64,000 nucleotides of DNA from Agromyces albus. Its GTDB lineage: Bacteria > Actinomycetota > Actinomycetes > Actinomycetales > Microbacteriaceae. Of this stretch, positions 1-8,343 are shown in pieces. The notes beneath the pieces are model-generated. The model ran no database searches. It was not told where the DNA came from and was given only the letters and a program-made list of their open reading frames with translations. A program made the translations under genes and the position numbers. The DNA lies in NCBI RefSeq assembly GCF_030815405.1, contig NZ_JAUSWX010000001.1, positions 2,914,001 to 2,978,000 of the forward strand. Reading direction: 5' to 3'. Within the stretch, counting starts at the first letter, position 1; every line of letters begins with the position of its first letter.

Positions 1-348
1 GCGGTGGCGTACCAGCCGGAGGTGCTCATCATGGACGAACCATTCGCGGCGGTCGATGCGCAGACCCGCGCCGACCTCGAAGACCTCGTGCGACGCCTTC
101 ACGTCGAGCGCGGGATGTCGATCCTCTTCGTCACTCACGACATCGACGAGTCGGTGTATCTTGGCGAGCGCGTCATCGTGCTCTCGAAGTCGCCGACCTG
201 GGTGCAGGAAGACCTCACGATCGACCTCGCCCCCGAGCGCGACCAGATCACCACGCGGGCGCTGCCCCGCTTCACCGAGTTGCGCACGCACGTGTACCAG
301 CAGGTGCAGCGCGCCAAGCGCGGGCAGGCCGTGCGACCGGCCGCGTGA
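1..348 (+). CDS. ABC transporter ATP-binding protein, C-terminal part (gene enters from the left edge)
   Basis: Only the last 115 or so residues of an ABC ATPase are present. The reading frame is open to base 1, so the true start lies outside the window. Visible are the Walker B region (LIMDEPFAAVD), the D-loop and the H-loop (FVTHDIDES). The sequence after the H-loop (VYLGERVIVLSKSP) is like that of the SsuB/TauB/NrtD group, which powers import of sulfonates, taurine, nitrate or aromatic acids through a TauC/SsuC-type permease. The substrate cannot be told from this fragment. The stop codon almost touches the next regulator gene, so the two may be co-transcribed. The neighbouring aromatic catabolism genes make an aromatic-acid substrate possible, but that is inference. 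Confidence 0.85.
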   Translation, partial: AVAYQPEVLIMDEPFAAVDAQTRADLEDLVRRLHVERGMSILFVTHDIDESVYLGERVIVLSKSPTWVQEDLTIDLAPERDQITTRALPRFTELRTHVYQQVQRAKRGQAVRPAA

Positions 349-380
349 CCGAGAGCGACCAGTCTGCCGGGAGGAGGAGC

Positions 381-1256
381 ATGCGAAGCCGCCAGCCGAA
401 GCAGTTGCTCCTCGCCTTCTTCGGCGAGCACGTCCTGGACCAGGGTGAACTGCCTCTCCGCGCGAGCGTGCTGATCGAGGTGCTCGAGGGCGCGGGGGTG
501 GCGGCACCGGCGACGAGGGCGACACTCGACCGGATGGTGCGGCGCGGACTCATCTCCCGCGAGCGCCGCGGCCGCGAGATCCTCTTCACCCTCACCAGCG
601 AGGGCAGCGCGGTGCTGCGCGAAGCCACGGAGCGCGTTCGCGGCCCGCATCCGTTCGAGCCGCACGGCAGCGGGTGGACCCTCGTGACATTCACCGTGCC
701 GGAGAACCAGCGAACCCTGCGCCACCGGCTGCGGTCCGCACTCACCTGGGAGGGGTTCGCGCCGCTCCGTGACGGACTCTGGCTCGCACCCGGCGAGGTG
801 GACCTGAAGTCAGCGCTCGAGCCACTCCAAGCCGATCTCCCGCCGGCCGCCATCACCGCGTTCCACGCTCAAGAGCTGCCGGGGTACGCGATGGCCGACA
901 ACGTCCGCGCGGCGTGGGACATCGACCGGATCCGCGACGAGCACCTCTCGTTCATCGAGACGTGGAGCGATCCTGCCACCTCGGCGGAGGCCGGCACCGC
1001 ACTTTCGGCGCAGACGATGCTCGTCGCCGATTGGCTGGAGCTCCTGCGGGCCGACCCGCGCCTTCCACGCGCCTTCATGAACGACGACTGGCCGGCCGAC
1101 CAGTCGTTCGAGGTCTACTGGGCCGGTCGGCACGCCCTCGAGGAGCCCGCCGCCGCACAGTTCGCGGAGCTCGCGGGCGTCAGCCCCCGAAGCGCGACCG
1201 CAGATCGGCCTTCCGCACCTTCCCCGATGCCGTCCGCGGCAGCTCGTCGACGATGA
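381..1256 (+). CDS. PaaX-family transcriptional regulator
   Basis: This 291-residue protein resembles PaaX, the GntR-like winged-helix repressor known for phenylacetyl-CoA-responsive control. The first 70 residues form the helix-turn-helix domain (it begins RSRQPKQLLLAFFGEH), and the middle holds the PaaX-type domain (GSGWTLVTFTVPE, then WEGFAPLRDGLWLAPG). I chose the ATG at 381 because GGAGG at 370-374 lies six bases upstream. A GTG at 345 overlaps the ABC gene stop and would add 12 residues, but it has no ribosome binding site. The last 25 codons lie antisense to the 3' end of the acyl-CoA ligase gene. The effector and targets are unknown. The gene sits at the edge of an aromatic catabolism region, which suggests an aryl-CoA ligand. 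Confidence 0.85.
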   Translation: MRSRQPKQLLLAFFGEHVLDQGELPLRASVLIEVLEGAGVAAPATRATLDRMVRRGLISRERRGREILFTLTSEGSAVLREATERVRGPHPFEPHGSGWTLVTFTVPENQRTLRHRLRSALTWEGFAPLRDGLWLAPGEVDLKSALEPLQADLPPAAITAFHAQELPGYAMADNVRAAWDIDRIRDEHLSFIETWSDPATSAEAGTALSAQTMLVADWLELLRADPRLPRAFMNDDWPADQSFEVYWAGRHALEEPAAAQFAELAGVSPRSATADRPSAPSPMPSAAARRR

Positions 1257-2700
1257 CGACGTTCTTGGGCAGCTTGTAGCGGGCGATCTTCCCGTCGAGG
1301 TACGCCTGAATGGTTTCGGTGGTCACAGATGCCCCGGGCCGCACAGTGAGCACAGCCCAAGGGCACTCCCCCCACTGCTCGTCGGGAACACCGATGACGG
1401 CCACCCCCGTGACGCCGTCGATGTCGTTGATGAGGTTCTCGATCTCGGCGGGGTAGATGTTCTCGCCGCCCGAGATGATCATGTCCTTCAGGCGGTCGGA
1501 GATGTACAGGTAGCCGTCGGCATCGAGGTAGCCCATATCGCCCGAGCGGAACCAGCCGTCGGGTGAGAACGCGGCTGCGTTCGCCTCGGGGAGGTTCAGG
1601 TAGCCCGGGAAGGCGTTCGGGCCGGCGATCTCGATCTCACCCACGGTGCCGCGCGGCACCATCGCTCCGTGCTCGTCGGCGATGCGGATGTCGGTGAAGA
1701 AGTGCGGCAGGCCCACACTTCCCTGCTTGGTGCGCGTCATCGACGGGGGCAGCGACGTCGCACCCGGGGAGGTCTCGGTCATGCCGTAGCCCTGCGAGAA
1801 CGACAGCCCGCGCTCTTCGTAGGCGTTGAGGATGCGCGTAGGCACCGGGGACCCGCCGCACGTGAGCTTCCCCAGCGTGCTCAGGTCGGTGCTCTTCCAG
1901 TTCGGGTGGTCGGCGAGCAACTGGTACGTGGTCGGAACTCCGCTCAGCATGGTCACGCCGTGCCGCTCGATGAGCTCGAGGGCGCGTCCGGGCTCGAAGC
2001 CCTTCTCGAGCACGATCGTGGCGCCCTTGAGGATGATGGGCAGGGCGCCCATGCCGAGCGACGCGGCATGGAAGAGCGGTGAGATCATGAGGGCGACGTC
2101 GGTCGAGACGATGTCGTAGTCGACGAGGCTGTTGATCGCCACCCACGTGAGGTTCTCGTGCGTCAGCACGGCGCCCTTCGCCTTGCCGGTGGTGCCCGAC
2201 GTGTAGAGGATCGCGGCGGGGTCGTCGAGGAAGACCTCGGCGTCGGTGTGCCCTGCTCGGGTAAGCCGGAGCAGCTGGGAGAGCCCGGGCTCGTCGGCGT
2301 CGCCTTCGCCGGTCGCGATCACGTGCGAGACCTTCGCGCCGGCAACGGCGGATGCGACGCGCCCCGAGAACTCCGGATCGTGGATGAGCACGCGAGCGCC
2401 GGAGTCGGTCAGCACATGGAGGATCTCGGGCGCCGCCAGGCGCGTGTTGATCGGCACGAAGACGGCGCCGAGTTGCGCCGCTCCGAAGAGCACCTCGAGG
2501 AACTCCGGGCTGTTCTCGCCCAGGTACGCGACACGGTCGCCTTTACGGATGCCTCGCTGCCACAGGAGCGCCGACACCCCGTCGACGCCATCCGCCAGCT
2601 GGCGATAGGTCACGTCGGAGCCGTCGAAGACGAGGGCGGTCTTGTCGGGCGATTTGAGGCGCCGCTTGGCCATCCAGGCGCCGAGTCCGTGATTGTGCAT
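1180..2700 (-). CDS. AMP-forming acyl/aryl-CoA ligase, hydroxycinnamoyl-CoA ligase candidate (CouL/PhdA-like)
   Basis: This 506-residue ANL-superfamily enzyme activates a carboxylic acid to an adenylate and then to the CoA thioester. The A3 phosphate-binding motif YTSGTTGKAKGAV is at residues 166-178. A5 (GYGMTETSP), A7/A8 (GWFRSGDMGYLD, then DRLKDMIISGGENIYPAEIE) and the C-terminal catalytic lysine motif (PRTASGKVRK) are all present, so the enzyme looks intact. It is the last gene of the minus-strand set SDR-amidohydrolase-MaoC-ligase next to a MarR gene. That combination matches the actinobacterial cou/phd hydroxycinnamate pathway, which makes 4-coumaroyl-, caffeoyl- or feruloyl-CoA the likely product. 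Other aryl or acyl acids cannot be excluded. A triple 10-bp repeat separates it from the MaoC gene. Confidence 0.85.
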   Translation of the reverse strand: MHNHGLGAWMAKRRLKSPDKTALVFDGSDVTYRQLADGVDGVSALLWQRGIRKGDRVAYLGENSPEFLEVLFGAAQLGAVFVPINTRLAAPEILHVLTDSGARVLIHDPEFSGRVASAVAGAKVSHVIATGEGDADEPGLSQLLRLTRAGHTDAEVFLDDPAAILYTSGTTGKAKGAVLTHENLTWVAINSLVDYDIVSTDVALMISPLFHAASLGMGALPIILKGATIVLEKGFEPGRALELIERHGVTMLSGVPTTYQLLADHPNWKSTDLSTLGKLTCGGSPVPTRILNAYEERGLSFSQGYGMTETSPGATSLPPSMTRTKQGSVGLPHFFTDIRIADEHGAMVPRGTVGEIEIAGPNAFPGYLNLPEANAAAFSPDGWFRSGDMGYLDADGYLYISDRLKDMIISGGENIYPAEIENLINDIDGVTGVAVIGVPDEQWGECPWAVLTVRPGASVTTETIQAYLDGKIARYKLPKNVVIVDELPRTASGKVRKADLRSRFGG

Positions 2701-2730
2701 CGTCGTCTCTTCGTTGAGCGTTCGGGTTGC

Positions 2731-2760
2731 GGGGTCGTGCGGGGTCGTGCGGGGTCGTGC
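2731..2760. repeat. three tandem copies of a 10-bp unit
   Basis: The unit GGGGTCGTGC occurs three times without mismatch between the acyl-CoA ligase start (2700) and the MaoC stop (2774). It lies in the leader of the ligase gene, so changes in copy number would move the ribosome binding region relative to the upstream gene. No function is evident. Confidence 0.9.
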
Positions 2761-2773
2761 GTGCCGGCGCGGC

Positions 2774-3229
2774 TCAGGCGTAGAAGCGGTACAGCCCGCG
2801 CGCGACGACGGCGGGCTTCGTGCCGCCCTCGATCTCGATCGTCTGGTCGACCGCGAGCTGGAAGCCGCCCGCGACCTCGGTCACCTCGGCGATGACGGCG
2901 GTCATGCGCACGCGCGAGCCGACCTTGACCGGCGAGATGAAGCGAACCTTGTCGAGGCCGTAGTTGACCTTCGTGCCGACGCCGTCGACGTCGAGCAGGT
3001 CGGTCCAGAACTTCACGGCGAGCGACAGGGTGAGGAACCCGTGCGCGATCGGCGCGCCGAACGGGCCGTCCTTCGCGCGCTCGGGGTCGACGTGGATCCA
3101 CTGGTGATCACCGGTCGCGTCGGCGAACGTGTTGACGCTCTCCTGCGTGATCTCGAGCCAGTCGGTGAAGCCGAGGTCGGTGCCCGCAAGACCCGGGATG
3201 TCGGCGTAGGCGGCGGTGGTGGTGGTCAT
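2774..3229 (-). CDS. MaoC-like hydratase, CouM/PhdC-like
   Basis: This 151-residue single hot-dog-fold protein is of the MaoC/NodN type. The hydratase signature with the catalytic Asp/His pair is visible as FADATGDHQWIHVDPERA, followed by GPFGAPIAHGFLTLSL. Family members hydrate an enoyl-CoA (R-specific hydratase 2). In the cou/phd pathway the MaoC member adds water across the side-chain double bond of the hydroxycinnamoyl-CoA. The gene lies in one operon with the ligase downstream (73-bp gap) and the amidohydrolase upstream (45-bp gap). The length is normal for a one-domain NodN protein. Assignment to hydroxycinnamate rests on the gene set rather than on residues specific to the substrate. 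Confidence 0.85.
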   Translation of the reverse strand: MTTTTAAYADIPGLAGTDLGFTDWLEITQESVNTFADATGDHQWIHVDPERAKDGPFGAPIAHGFLTLSLAVKFWTDLLDVDGVGTKVNYGLDKVRFISPVKVGSRVRMTAVIAEVTEVAGGFQLAVDQTIEIEGGTKPAVVARGLYRFYA

Positions 3230-3274
3230 GTTGCTCCTCGTGTGGATGGACGATACAGGGGAATCACGATGGTC

Positions 3275-4162
3275 CTAGCTCGCGAGCCGCAGTAGGCCCG
3301 CGGCATTGTGCTTCATGATGCCGGGCATGACCTCGGGCTTGAGAGCCGTCTGCTCGGCATCCCGGATCCAGCGGTCGGGCAGCAGGAGCGGAAAGTCCGA
3401 TCCGAAGAGCACGCGGCTCTTGAGGACCGAATTGGCGTAGCGCACGAGCTCGGCGGGGAAGTACTTCGGGCTCCAGCCCGACAGGTCGATCCACGTGTTG
3501 TGCTTGTGCGTCGCGACCGCCAGCGCCTCGTCCTGCCAGGGGACGGAGGGGTGGGCCATGATGATCTGCAGCTCGGGGAAGTCGGCGGCGACCGGGTCGA
3601 GGAGGATCGGATTCGAGAGGCCGAGCCGGAAGCCGTATCCCCCTGGCATGCCGGCGCCGATGCCGGTCTGGCCCGTGTGGAAGAGCGCCGGCACGCCGAG
3701 CCGCTCGATCGCGGCGTAGAGCGGGTAGTGAGTCTCGTCGCTCGGGTCGAAGCCCTGCACGGTGGGGTGGAACTTGAAGCCGCGAACCCCGCTGTCTTCG
3801 ACGAGACGCCGGGCATCATCGACCGCCGCGGCTCCCCGGAGCGGATCGACCGACCCGAATGGGATCAGCACGTCGTTGTTGCGCGCGGCGCCCTCGGCGA
3901 TCTCCACGGAGGAGATCGGCGGATGCCCCAGGCGCGTGCCGGCGTCGACGGTGAAGACCACGGCAGCCATGCGGCGCTCGCGATAGTACGCGGCGACGCC
4001 GTCGAGGTCGGGCCGGGGACCGTCGGTGCTGAAGTACCCGCTCGCCGCCTCGACGAGTTCGGGCGGCAGCGACGAGTGCCCGTGATCGTCGACCTCGATG
4101 TGCACGTGCAGATCGATGGCGTGGAGCGAATCGACGTCGATGGCGGGCTCGTAGCGGGTCAT
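3275..4162 (-). CDS. amidohydrolase-family metal-dependent hydrolase, CouO/PhdB-like
   Basis: This 295-residue TIM-barrel hydrolase is of the amidohydrolase-2 (decarboxylase-like) type. Metal ligands are visible as HVHIE in the HxH motif near the N-terminus, FKFHP, LFHTGQ, IMAHPS and the final aspartate in LFGSDFPLL. Family members hydrolyse, decarboxylate or perform retro-aldol chemistry on aromatic acids. In the cou/phd gene sets an amidohydrolase accompanies the ligase, MaoC and SDR proteins and is thought to release the shortened aromatic acid from the thioester. I chose the ATG at 4162 because it begins MTRYEPAIDVDSLHAIDLHVH and follows the SDR stop by 17 bases. A longer upstream frame only runs antisense-like through the SDR gene. 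Confidence 0.82.
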   Translation of the reverse strand: MTRYEPAIDVDSLHAIDLHVHIEVDDHGHSSLPPELVEAASGYFSTDGPRPDLDGVAAYYRERRMAAVVFTVDAGTRLGHPPISSVEIAEGAARNNDVLIPFGSVDPLRGAAAVDDARRLVEDSGVRGFKFHPTVQGFDPSDETHYPLYAAIERLGVPALFHTGQTGIGAGMPGGYGFRLGLSNPILLDPVAADFPELQIIMAHPSVPWQDEALAVATHKHNTWIDLSGWSPKYFPAELVRYANSVLKSRVLFGSDFPLLLPDRWIRDAEQTALKPEVMPGIMKHNAAGLLRLAS

Positions 4163-4179
4163 GGGGCGGATGCCTCGGC

Positions 4180-5112
4180 TCAGGCGCTCGCGGCGGGTCG
4201 CTGCAGCTCGTCGGGGAGCGCCGGGAAGGTCTCGCCCACCGACTGGAGGTCTGCGCCGAACTCCGTGTCGAAGTCGGCTGCGAGTGCGTCGTAGGTCCAG
4301 CCGCCCTCGCGGTACGCCGTGACGACGGGCTCGGGGTGCGACCAGAGCTGCAGGCGGTCGCCGCCGACGCCGAGCGCCTGCCCGGTGACGCCGGCCGCGG
4401 CATCCGACGCCAGGTAGGCGATGAGCCCCGCGACGTCGTCGGACGTGCCGAACCCGAGGTCGTGCCGGAAGAAGGCCGGCATCGGCTCGCCCTTCGCGTC
4501 GGCCTCGACCGCCGCGGCGAAGTACGGGACGGTGGCCGTCATCGCCGTGGCCGCGACGGGGATCACCGCGTTCGCCGTGATGCCCGCGCGCTTCAGTTCG
4601 AGCGCCCACGTGCGCACCATGCCGACGATCCCCGCCTTGGCGGCGGCGTAGTTCGTCTGGCCGAAGTTGCCGCGCTGGCCGGTGGGCGACCCGATGCAGA
4701 TGATGCGGCCGCCCTCGCCCTGTTCGCGGAGGCGGACCGCCGCCTCGCGTACGCACGTGAACGTGCCGCGCAGGTGCACGCCGATCACGGTGTCGAAGTC
4801 GTCGTCGCTCATCTTCCACAGCACGGTGTCGCGAAGCACGCCGGCGTTCGTGACGAGGATGTCGAGGCGCCCGAAGTGCTCGACGGCGGCGTCGACGAGG
4901 GCCTTGGCGGTCTCGGAGGATCCGACCGCGGCGACGACGGCGACCGCTTTGCCCCCTTCGGCCTCGATCGATGCGACGGCCGAGGCCGCCGTCTGCTCAT
5001 CGACGTCGTTCACGACGACGGATGCGCCCTGACGGGCGAGCTCGGCGGCGTACGCGAGGCCGAGCCCGCGACCCGACCCGGTGACGATGGCGACTTTGCC
5101 GTTCAGCGACAT
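4180..5112 (-). CDS. short-chain dehydrogenase/reductase, hydroxyacyl-CoA dehydrogenase candidate (CouN/PhdE-like)
   Basis: This 310-residue Rossmann-fold oxidoreductase has the NAD(P)-binding motif TGSGRGLG at residues 11-18, NAG at 89-91, and the catalytic Ser142, Tyr155 and Lys159 (YAAAK). The fold is complete, and the C-terminal extension of about 60 residues resembles SDRs that act on CoA esters, as in multifunctional beta-oxidation proteins. It is the first gene of the minus-strand operon. Its promoter faces the MarR gene across a 91-bp gap that contains a perfect operator-like palindrome. In the proposed pathway it oxidises the 3-hydroxyacyl-CoA made by the MaoC protein. The cofactor preference is not certain. 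Confidence 0.87.
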   Translation of the reverse strand: MSLNGKVAIVTGSGRGLGLAYAAELARQGASVVVNDVDEQTAASAVASIEAEGGKAVAVVAAVGSSETAKALVDAAVEHFGRLDILVTNAGVLRDTVLWKMSDDDFDTVIGVHLRGTFTCVREAAVRLREQGEGGRIICIGSPTGQRGNFGQTNYAAAKAGIVGMVRTWALELKRAGITANAVIPVAATAMTATVPYFAAAVEADAKGEPMPAFFRHDLGFGTSDDVAGLIAYLASDAAAGVTGQALGVGGDRLQLWSHPEPVVTAYREGGWTYDALAADFDTEFGADLQSVGETFPALPDELQRPAASA

Positions 5113-5150
5113 ACGGGAACTCCTTCGTGTCGCTCTCCATTACAGCCAAG

Positions 5151-5171
5151 ATCATTGAAAATGTCAATGAT
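5151..5171. promoter_or_regulatory. candidate MarR operator in the SDR/MarR divergent promoter
   Basis: A perfect inverted repeat has 8-bp arms (ATCATTGA at 5151-5158 and TCAATGAT at 5164-5171) around a 5-bp spacer. It is AT-rich in a GC-rich genome and sits between the two divergent genes. A second, smaller palindrome, GTGAT-C-ATCAC, lies at 5173-5183. The length and symmetry fit a winged-helix MarR dimer. Binding by the adjacent MarR protein is inference. Confidence 0.65.
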
Positions 5172-5203
5172 TGTGATCATCACGCTCTGATAGCATCATC
5201 CTC

Positions 5204-5671
5204 ATGCCACCCTCGGCGTCCGACTCCGCAGTTCCTGATCCGCGCTTGGCGGACTCGGCGCTCGCCGACGATCCCATCTTCCTGCTGGCCCGTGCGAGCG
5301 CACTGGCGATCGCGGCCGGAAACGCGAGCCTCGCCGAGCACGGCCTGAAGGCGCGGTCGTATGCGGTGCTGGCGCTCGCCGCGAGCGACGCCGGCCCCAC
5401 GCAGCGCGAACTGGCCGAGTTCCTCCGGCTCGACCCGAGCCAGGTCGTCGCCCTGGTCGACGGCCTCCAGGCGCGCGGCCTGGTGCGGCGCGAGCCCGAT
5501 CCTTCCGATCGGCGCGCCAACGTCGTCGTCATCACCGACGACGGACGCGACCTGTTCGCCCGGGCGCGGATCTCCGCGTATGCGGTCGAGCAGCAGCTCC
5601 ACAGTGCGCTCGGCGACGAGAGCCGGGAACGCGTCATGGAGCTGCTGCGGGCGCTGGCCTTTCCCGAGTGA
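5204..5671 (+). CDS. MarR-family regulator, CouR/PhdR-like
   Basis: This 155-residue winged-helix protein has the MarR core. The helix-turn-helix is TQRELAEFLRLDPSQVVALV and the wing is REPDPSDRRANVVVITDDG, with the DxRxN pattern typical of the family. It is transcribed divergently from the SDR-amidohydrolase-MaoC-ligase operon. That is the arrangement of CouR/PhdR, which represses hydroxycinnamate genes and is released by a hydroxycinnamoyl-CoA. No ribosome binding site precedes the ATG. A TAGCAT hexamer at 5191-5196 ends seven bases before it, so a leaderless transcript is plausible. The gene converges with the thiolase gene, with nine bases between the stops. Confidence 0.85.
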   Translation: MPPSASDSAVPDPRLADSALADDPIFLLARASALAIAAGNASLAEHGLKARSYAVLALAASDAGPTQRELAEFLRLDPSQVVALVDGLQARGLVRREPDPSDRRANVVVITDDGRDLFARARISAYAVEQQLHSALGDESRERVMELLRALAFPE

Positions 5672-5680
5672 AGTGCGGGC

Positions 5681-6896
5681 TCAGGCGCGCTCGAACACCG
5701 CCGCGAGGGCCTGCCCGCCGCCGATGCACATCGTCTCGAGCGCGAGCGAGCCGTCGAGCGCCGGCAGCTCGTGCGCGAGCGTCGCAAGCATCCGGATCCC
5801 GGTGGCCCCGATCGGATGGCCAATCGAGATGCCGCTGCCACGCGGGTTGAGCCGCGGGTCCTCGGCGTCGACGCCCCAGTCGGCGAGGCACGCGAGCACC
5901 TGCACGGCGAAGGCCTCGTTGAACTCGACCACGTCGAGGTCGGCGAAGCGGATGCCGGCGCGCTCGAGCGCGAGGTTCGCCGCGGGAACCGGCGCGATGC
6001 CGAAGCGTGTGGGGTCGACGCCGGCGACCGCCCATGAACGCAGCCGGAGCATCGGCGCGAGTCCGAGTGCCGCCGCCGAAGCGGGCGTGGTGACGATGCA
6101 CGCCGCGGCCGCGTCGTTCTGCCCGCTCGAGTTGCCGGCGGTGACGGTGGCCGCGGCATCCGATCGCCGGAGCACCGGACGGAGCCCGGCGAGCGCTTCG
6201 ATCGAGGTGTCGGCGCGCGGGTGCTCGTCGCGGTCGACGACGGTGCTGCCGCGGCGGCCGGGAACCTCGACCGGCACGAGCTCGGCGTCGAATGCCGCCG
6301 ACTCCTGCGCCGCGACCGCGCGCTGGTGGGAACGAAGTGCAAGCTCGTCCTGCGCCTCACGGGTGATGCGGTACTCGGCACGCAGCGTCTCAGCGGTTCC
6401 GACGTTGCCCTCGGGAGTCGGGTGGTCGCGGCCGCCGACCGTTTCGCGGCCGCGGGCGAGGGCATCGCGCAGGAGCAGGCCGCCCGACGGCACCCCCTCG
6501 ACGCCCCTGCTCGGTGTAGAGCGGGGCGTTCGACATCGACTCGACGCCCAGCGCGACGACGACGTCGCTCACCCCGGTCTGCACCTCCATCGCTGCGTTC
6601 AGCACGGCCTGGAGTCCCGAGCCGCAGCGTCGATCCAACTGGTAACCGGTCGTCGTCACCGGGAACCCGGCATCGAGCGCGGCGACCCGTCCGATCGCAG
6701 GCGCCTCCATGGTCGGATAGCCCTGTGCGCCGATGACCCCGTCGACGCGCGCAGGGTCGACGCCGCTCCGTTCGACGAGCGCGCGCAGCACCGTCGTCGC
6801 GAGTTCCAGCGCCGACAGCGGGGCGAGTACGCCGCCCATCCGCCCCACCGGGGTGCGCAGCGGGAAGCAGATCACGACCTCGCGAAGCTCGGTCAT
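5681..6896 (-). pseudogene. pcaF: acetyl-CoA acyltransferase / 3-oxoadipyl-CoA thiolase (PcaF-like), frameshifted
   Basis: The two halves of one thiolase lie in different frames. Codons from the ATG at 6896 give residues 1 to about 133, with the nucleophilic cysteine in DRRCGSGLQA and the segment GVESMSNAPLYTE. The rest continues in the next frame with EFNEAFAVQ, NPRGSGISIGHPIGATG (active-site histidine) and ETMCIGGGQA (second cysteine). The frames meet at a run of five C (6493-6497). Removing one base gives a complete 404-residue enzyme of normal length. It ends the pca operon, and its ATG overlaps the pcaJ stop as ATGA. The expected role is cleavage of 3-oxoadipyl-CoA to succinyl-CoA and acetyl-CoA. 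All catalytic residues survive, so sequence error is as likely as inactivation. Confidence 0.85.
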
Positions 6897-7549
6897 GCGC
6901 CGGCCGCCTCGAGCGCGGGGTCGACCGCGAGCGGGGCGCCCGTGGCATCCGTCACCTCGGCGACCGTGACCCCGGGGGCGAGTTCCCGCAGCACCAGCCC
7001 TGCACCGGTCACGTCGATGACCGCGAGGTCGGTGATGATCCGGTCGATGCACGCGCGACCCGTGAGCGGCAGGGTGCACTGCTCGACGAGCTTGGCCGAG
7101 CCGTCTTTCGCGACGTGCTCCATGACCACGATCACCCGTGCGGCGCCGTTCACGAGATCCATGGCGCCGCCCATGCCCTTCACCATCTTGCCGGGCACGG
7201 CCCAGTTGGCGATGTCGCCGCCGGCGGAGACCTGCATGGCCCCCAGCACGGCCGTGGCGACGCGACCGCCGCGGATCATGCCGAAGCTCGCGGCCGAGTC
7301 GAAATAGCTCGCCCCGGGCAGCACGGTGACGGTCTCCTTGCCGGCGTTGATGAGCTTCGGATCCTCCTCGCCCTCCCATGGGTAGGGTCCGACGCCGAGG
7401 ATGCCGTTCTCGGAGTGCAGCACCACGTGCACGCCGTCGGGCAGGTGATTCGGGATGAGCGTGGGCAGGCCGATGCCGAGGTTCACGTACGTGCCGTCCT
7501 CGAGCTCGGCCGCAGCCCGGGCGGCCATCTCGTCGCGCGTGCGGGGCAT
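6893..7549 (-). CDS. pcaJ: 3-oxoadipate CoA-transferase subunit B
   Basis: This 218-residue beta subunit of a class I CoA-transferase has the catalytic glutamate in [13 protein letters not shown], which carries the covalent glutamyl-CoA intermediate. The glycine-rich segments SFGMIRGGR and [18 protein letters not shown] are also family-typical. With subunit A it moves CoA from succinyl-CoA to 3-oxoadipate, giving 3-oxoadipyl-CoA. The start overlaps the subunit A stop by one base (TGATG) and the end overlaps the thiolase start (ATGA), so the three genes are probably translationally coupled. Acetoacetate:succinyl-CoA transferases look similar. The pca context decides for 3-oxoadipate. Confidence 0.9.
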   Translation of the reverse strand: MPRTRDEMAARAAAELEDGTYVNLGIGLPTLIPNHLPDGVHVVLHSENGILGVGPYPWEGEEDPKLINAGKETVTVLPGASYFDSAASFGMIRGGRVATAVLGAMQVSAGGDIANWAVPGKMVKGMGGAMDLVNGAARVIVVMEHVAKDGSAKLVEQCTLPLTGRACIDRIITDLAVIDVTGAGLVLRELAPGVTVAEVTDATGAPLAVDPALEAAGA

Positions 7550-8343
7550 CAGTCGTCCTCTCCGGATGCCGCGGGCCGGGGCCGCACGGTGACCTTCTCG
7601 ATCGGCAGCTCGGTCGCCTGCTCCGGGGTGAGCTCGATCACGCGGTCGACGTAGATGCCGGGCAGGTGGATGTCGTCGGGATCGAGCACGCCGGGCTCGA
7701 CGAGCTCGTCGACCTCGGCGATCGTCAGACGGCCGGCCATGCCGGCGAGCGGGTTGAAGTTGCGGGCCGACTTCTCGAAGCGGAGGTTGCCGTGCCGGTC
7801 GCCGACGGCGGCGCGCACGAGGCCGTAGTCGGTGTGGATCGCCTGCTCGAGCACGTACTCGCGCGTGCGGCCGAACGCGGCGAACGGGCGGAGCTCCTTT
7901 GGCACGGATGCCTCGGCCACCGTGCCGTCGGGCGCATACTGGATCGGCATGCCGCCGTCGGAGACCGCGGTGCCGGCGCCGGTCGCCGTATAGAACGCGG
8001 GGATGCCGACGCCACCCGCGCGCAGCCGCTCGGCGAGCGTGCCCTGCGGCGTGAGCTCGACCTCGACCTCGCCGCTCAGGTACTGCCGCGCGAACTCCTT
8101 GTTCTCGCCGATGTAGCTCGCGATCACCCGGCGGATGCGACCGGCCGCGAGCAACTCGCCGAGCCCCCATCCGTCGACGCCGCAGTTGTTCGACACGACC
8201 TCGAGGCCGCTCGTGCCGCGCGCGAGCAGCGCCCGGATCAGCACGATCGGCACGCCCGACAGGCCGAAGCCGCCGACCGCGAGCGAGGCGCCGTCGGGGA
8301 TGTCGGCGACCGCCTCGGCCGCGCTCGCGAAGGTCTTATCCAC
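7549..8343 (-). CDS. pcaI: 3-oxoadipate CoA-transferase subunit A
   Basis: This 264-residue alpha subunit begins [20 protein letters not shown]. The CoA-binding segment [11 protein letters not shown] near residue 25 and the [14 protein letters not shown] region are typical of this family. I chose the GTG at 8343 because AGGAGG stands six bases upstream. A longer frame exists but starts inside the pcaL gene without a ribosome binding site. The gene overlaps the pcaL 3' end by eight bases. It forms the heteromer with PcaJ that activates 3-oxoadipate with CoA from succinyl-CoA. Confidence 0.9.
   Translation of the reverse strand: MDKTFASAAEAVADIPDGASLAVGGFGLSGVPIVLIRALLARGTSGLEVVSNNCGVDGWGLGELLAAGRIRRVIASYIGENKEFARQYLSGEVEVELTPQGTLAERLRAGGVGIPAFYTATGAGTAVSDGGMPIQYAPDGTVAEASVPKELRPFAAFGRTREYVLEQAIHTDYGLVRAAVGDRHGNLRFEKSARNFNPLAGMAGRLTIAEVDELVEPGVLDPDDIHLPGIYVDRVIELTPEQATELPIEKVTVRPRPAASGEDD

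Noticed and set aside
6390..7379. A separate gene spanning the thiolase N-terminus and pcaJ
   Set aside because: Only its last third (from the ATG at 6896) matches a protein. The first part is a shadow of pcaJ.
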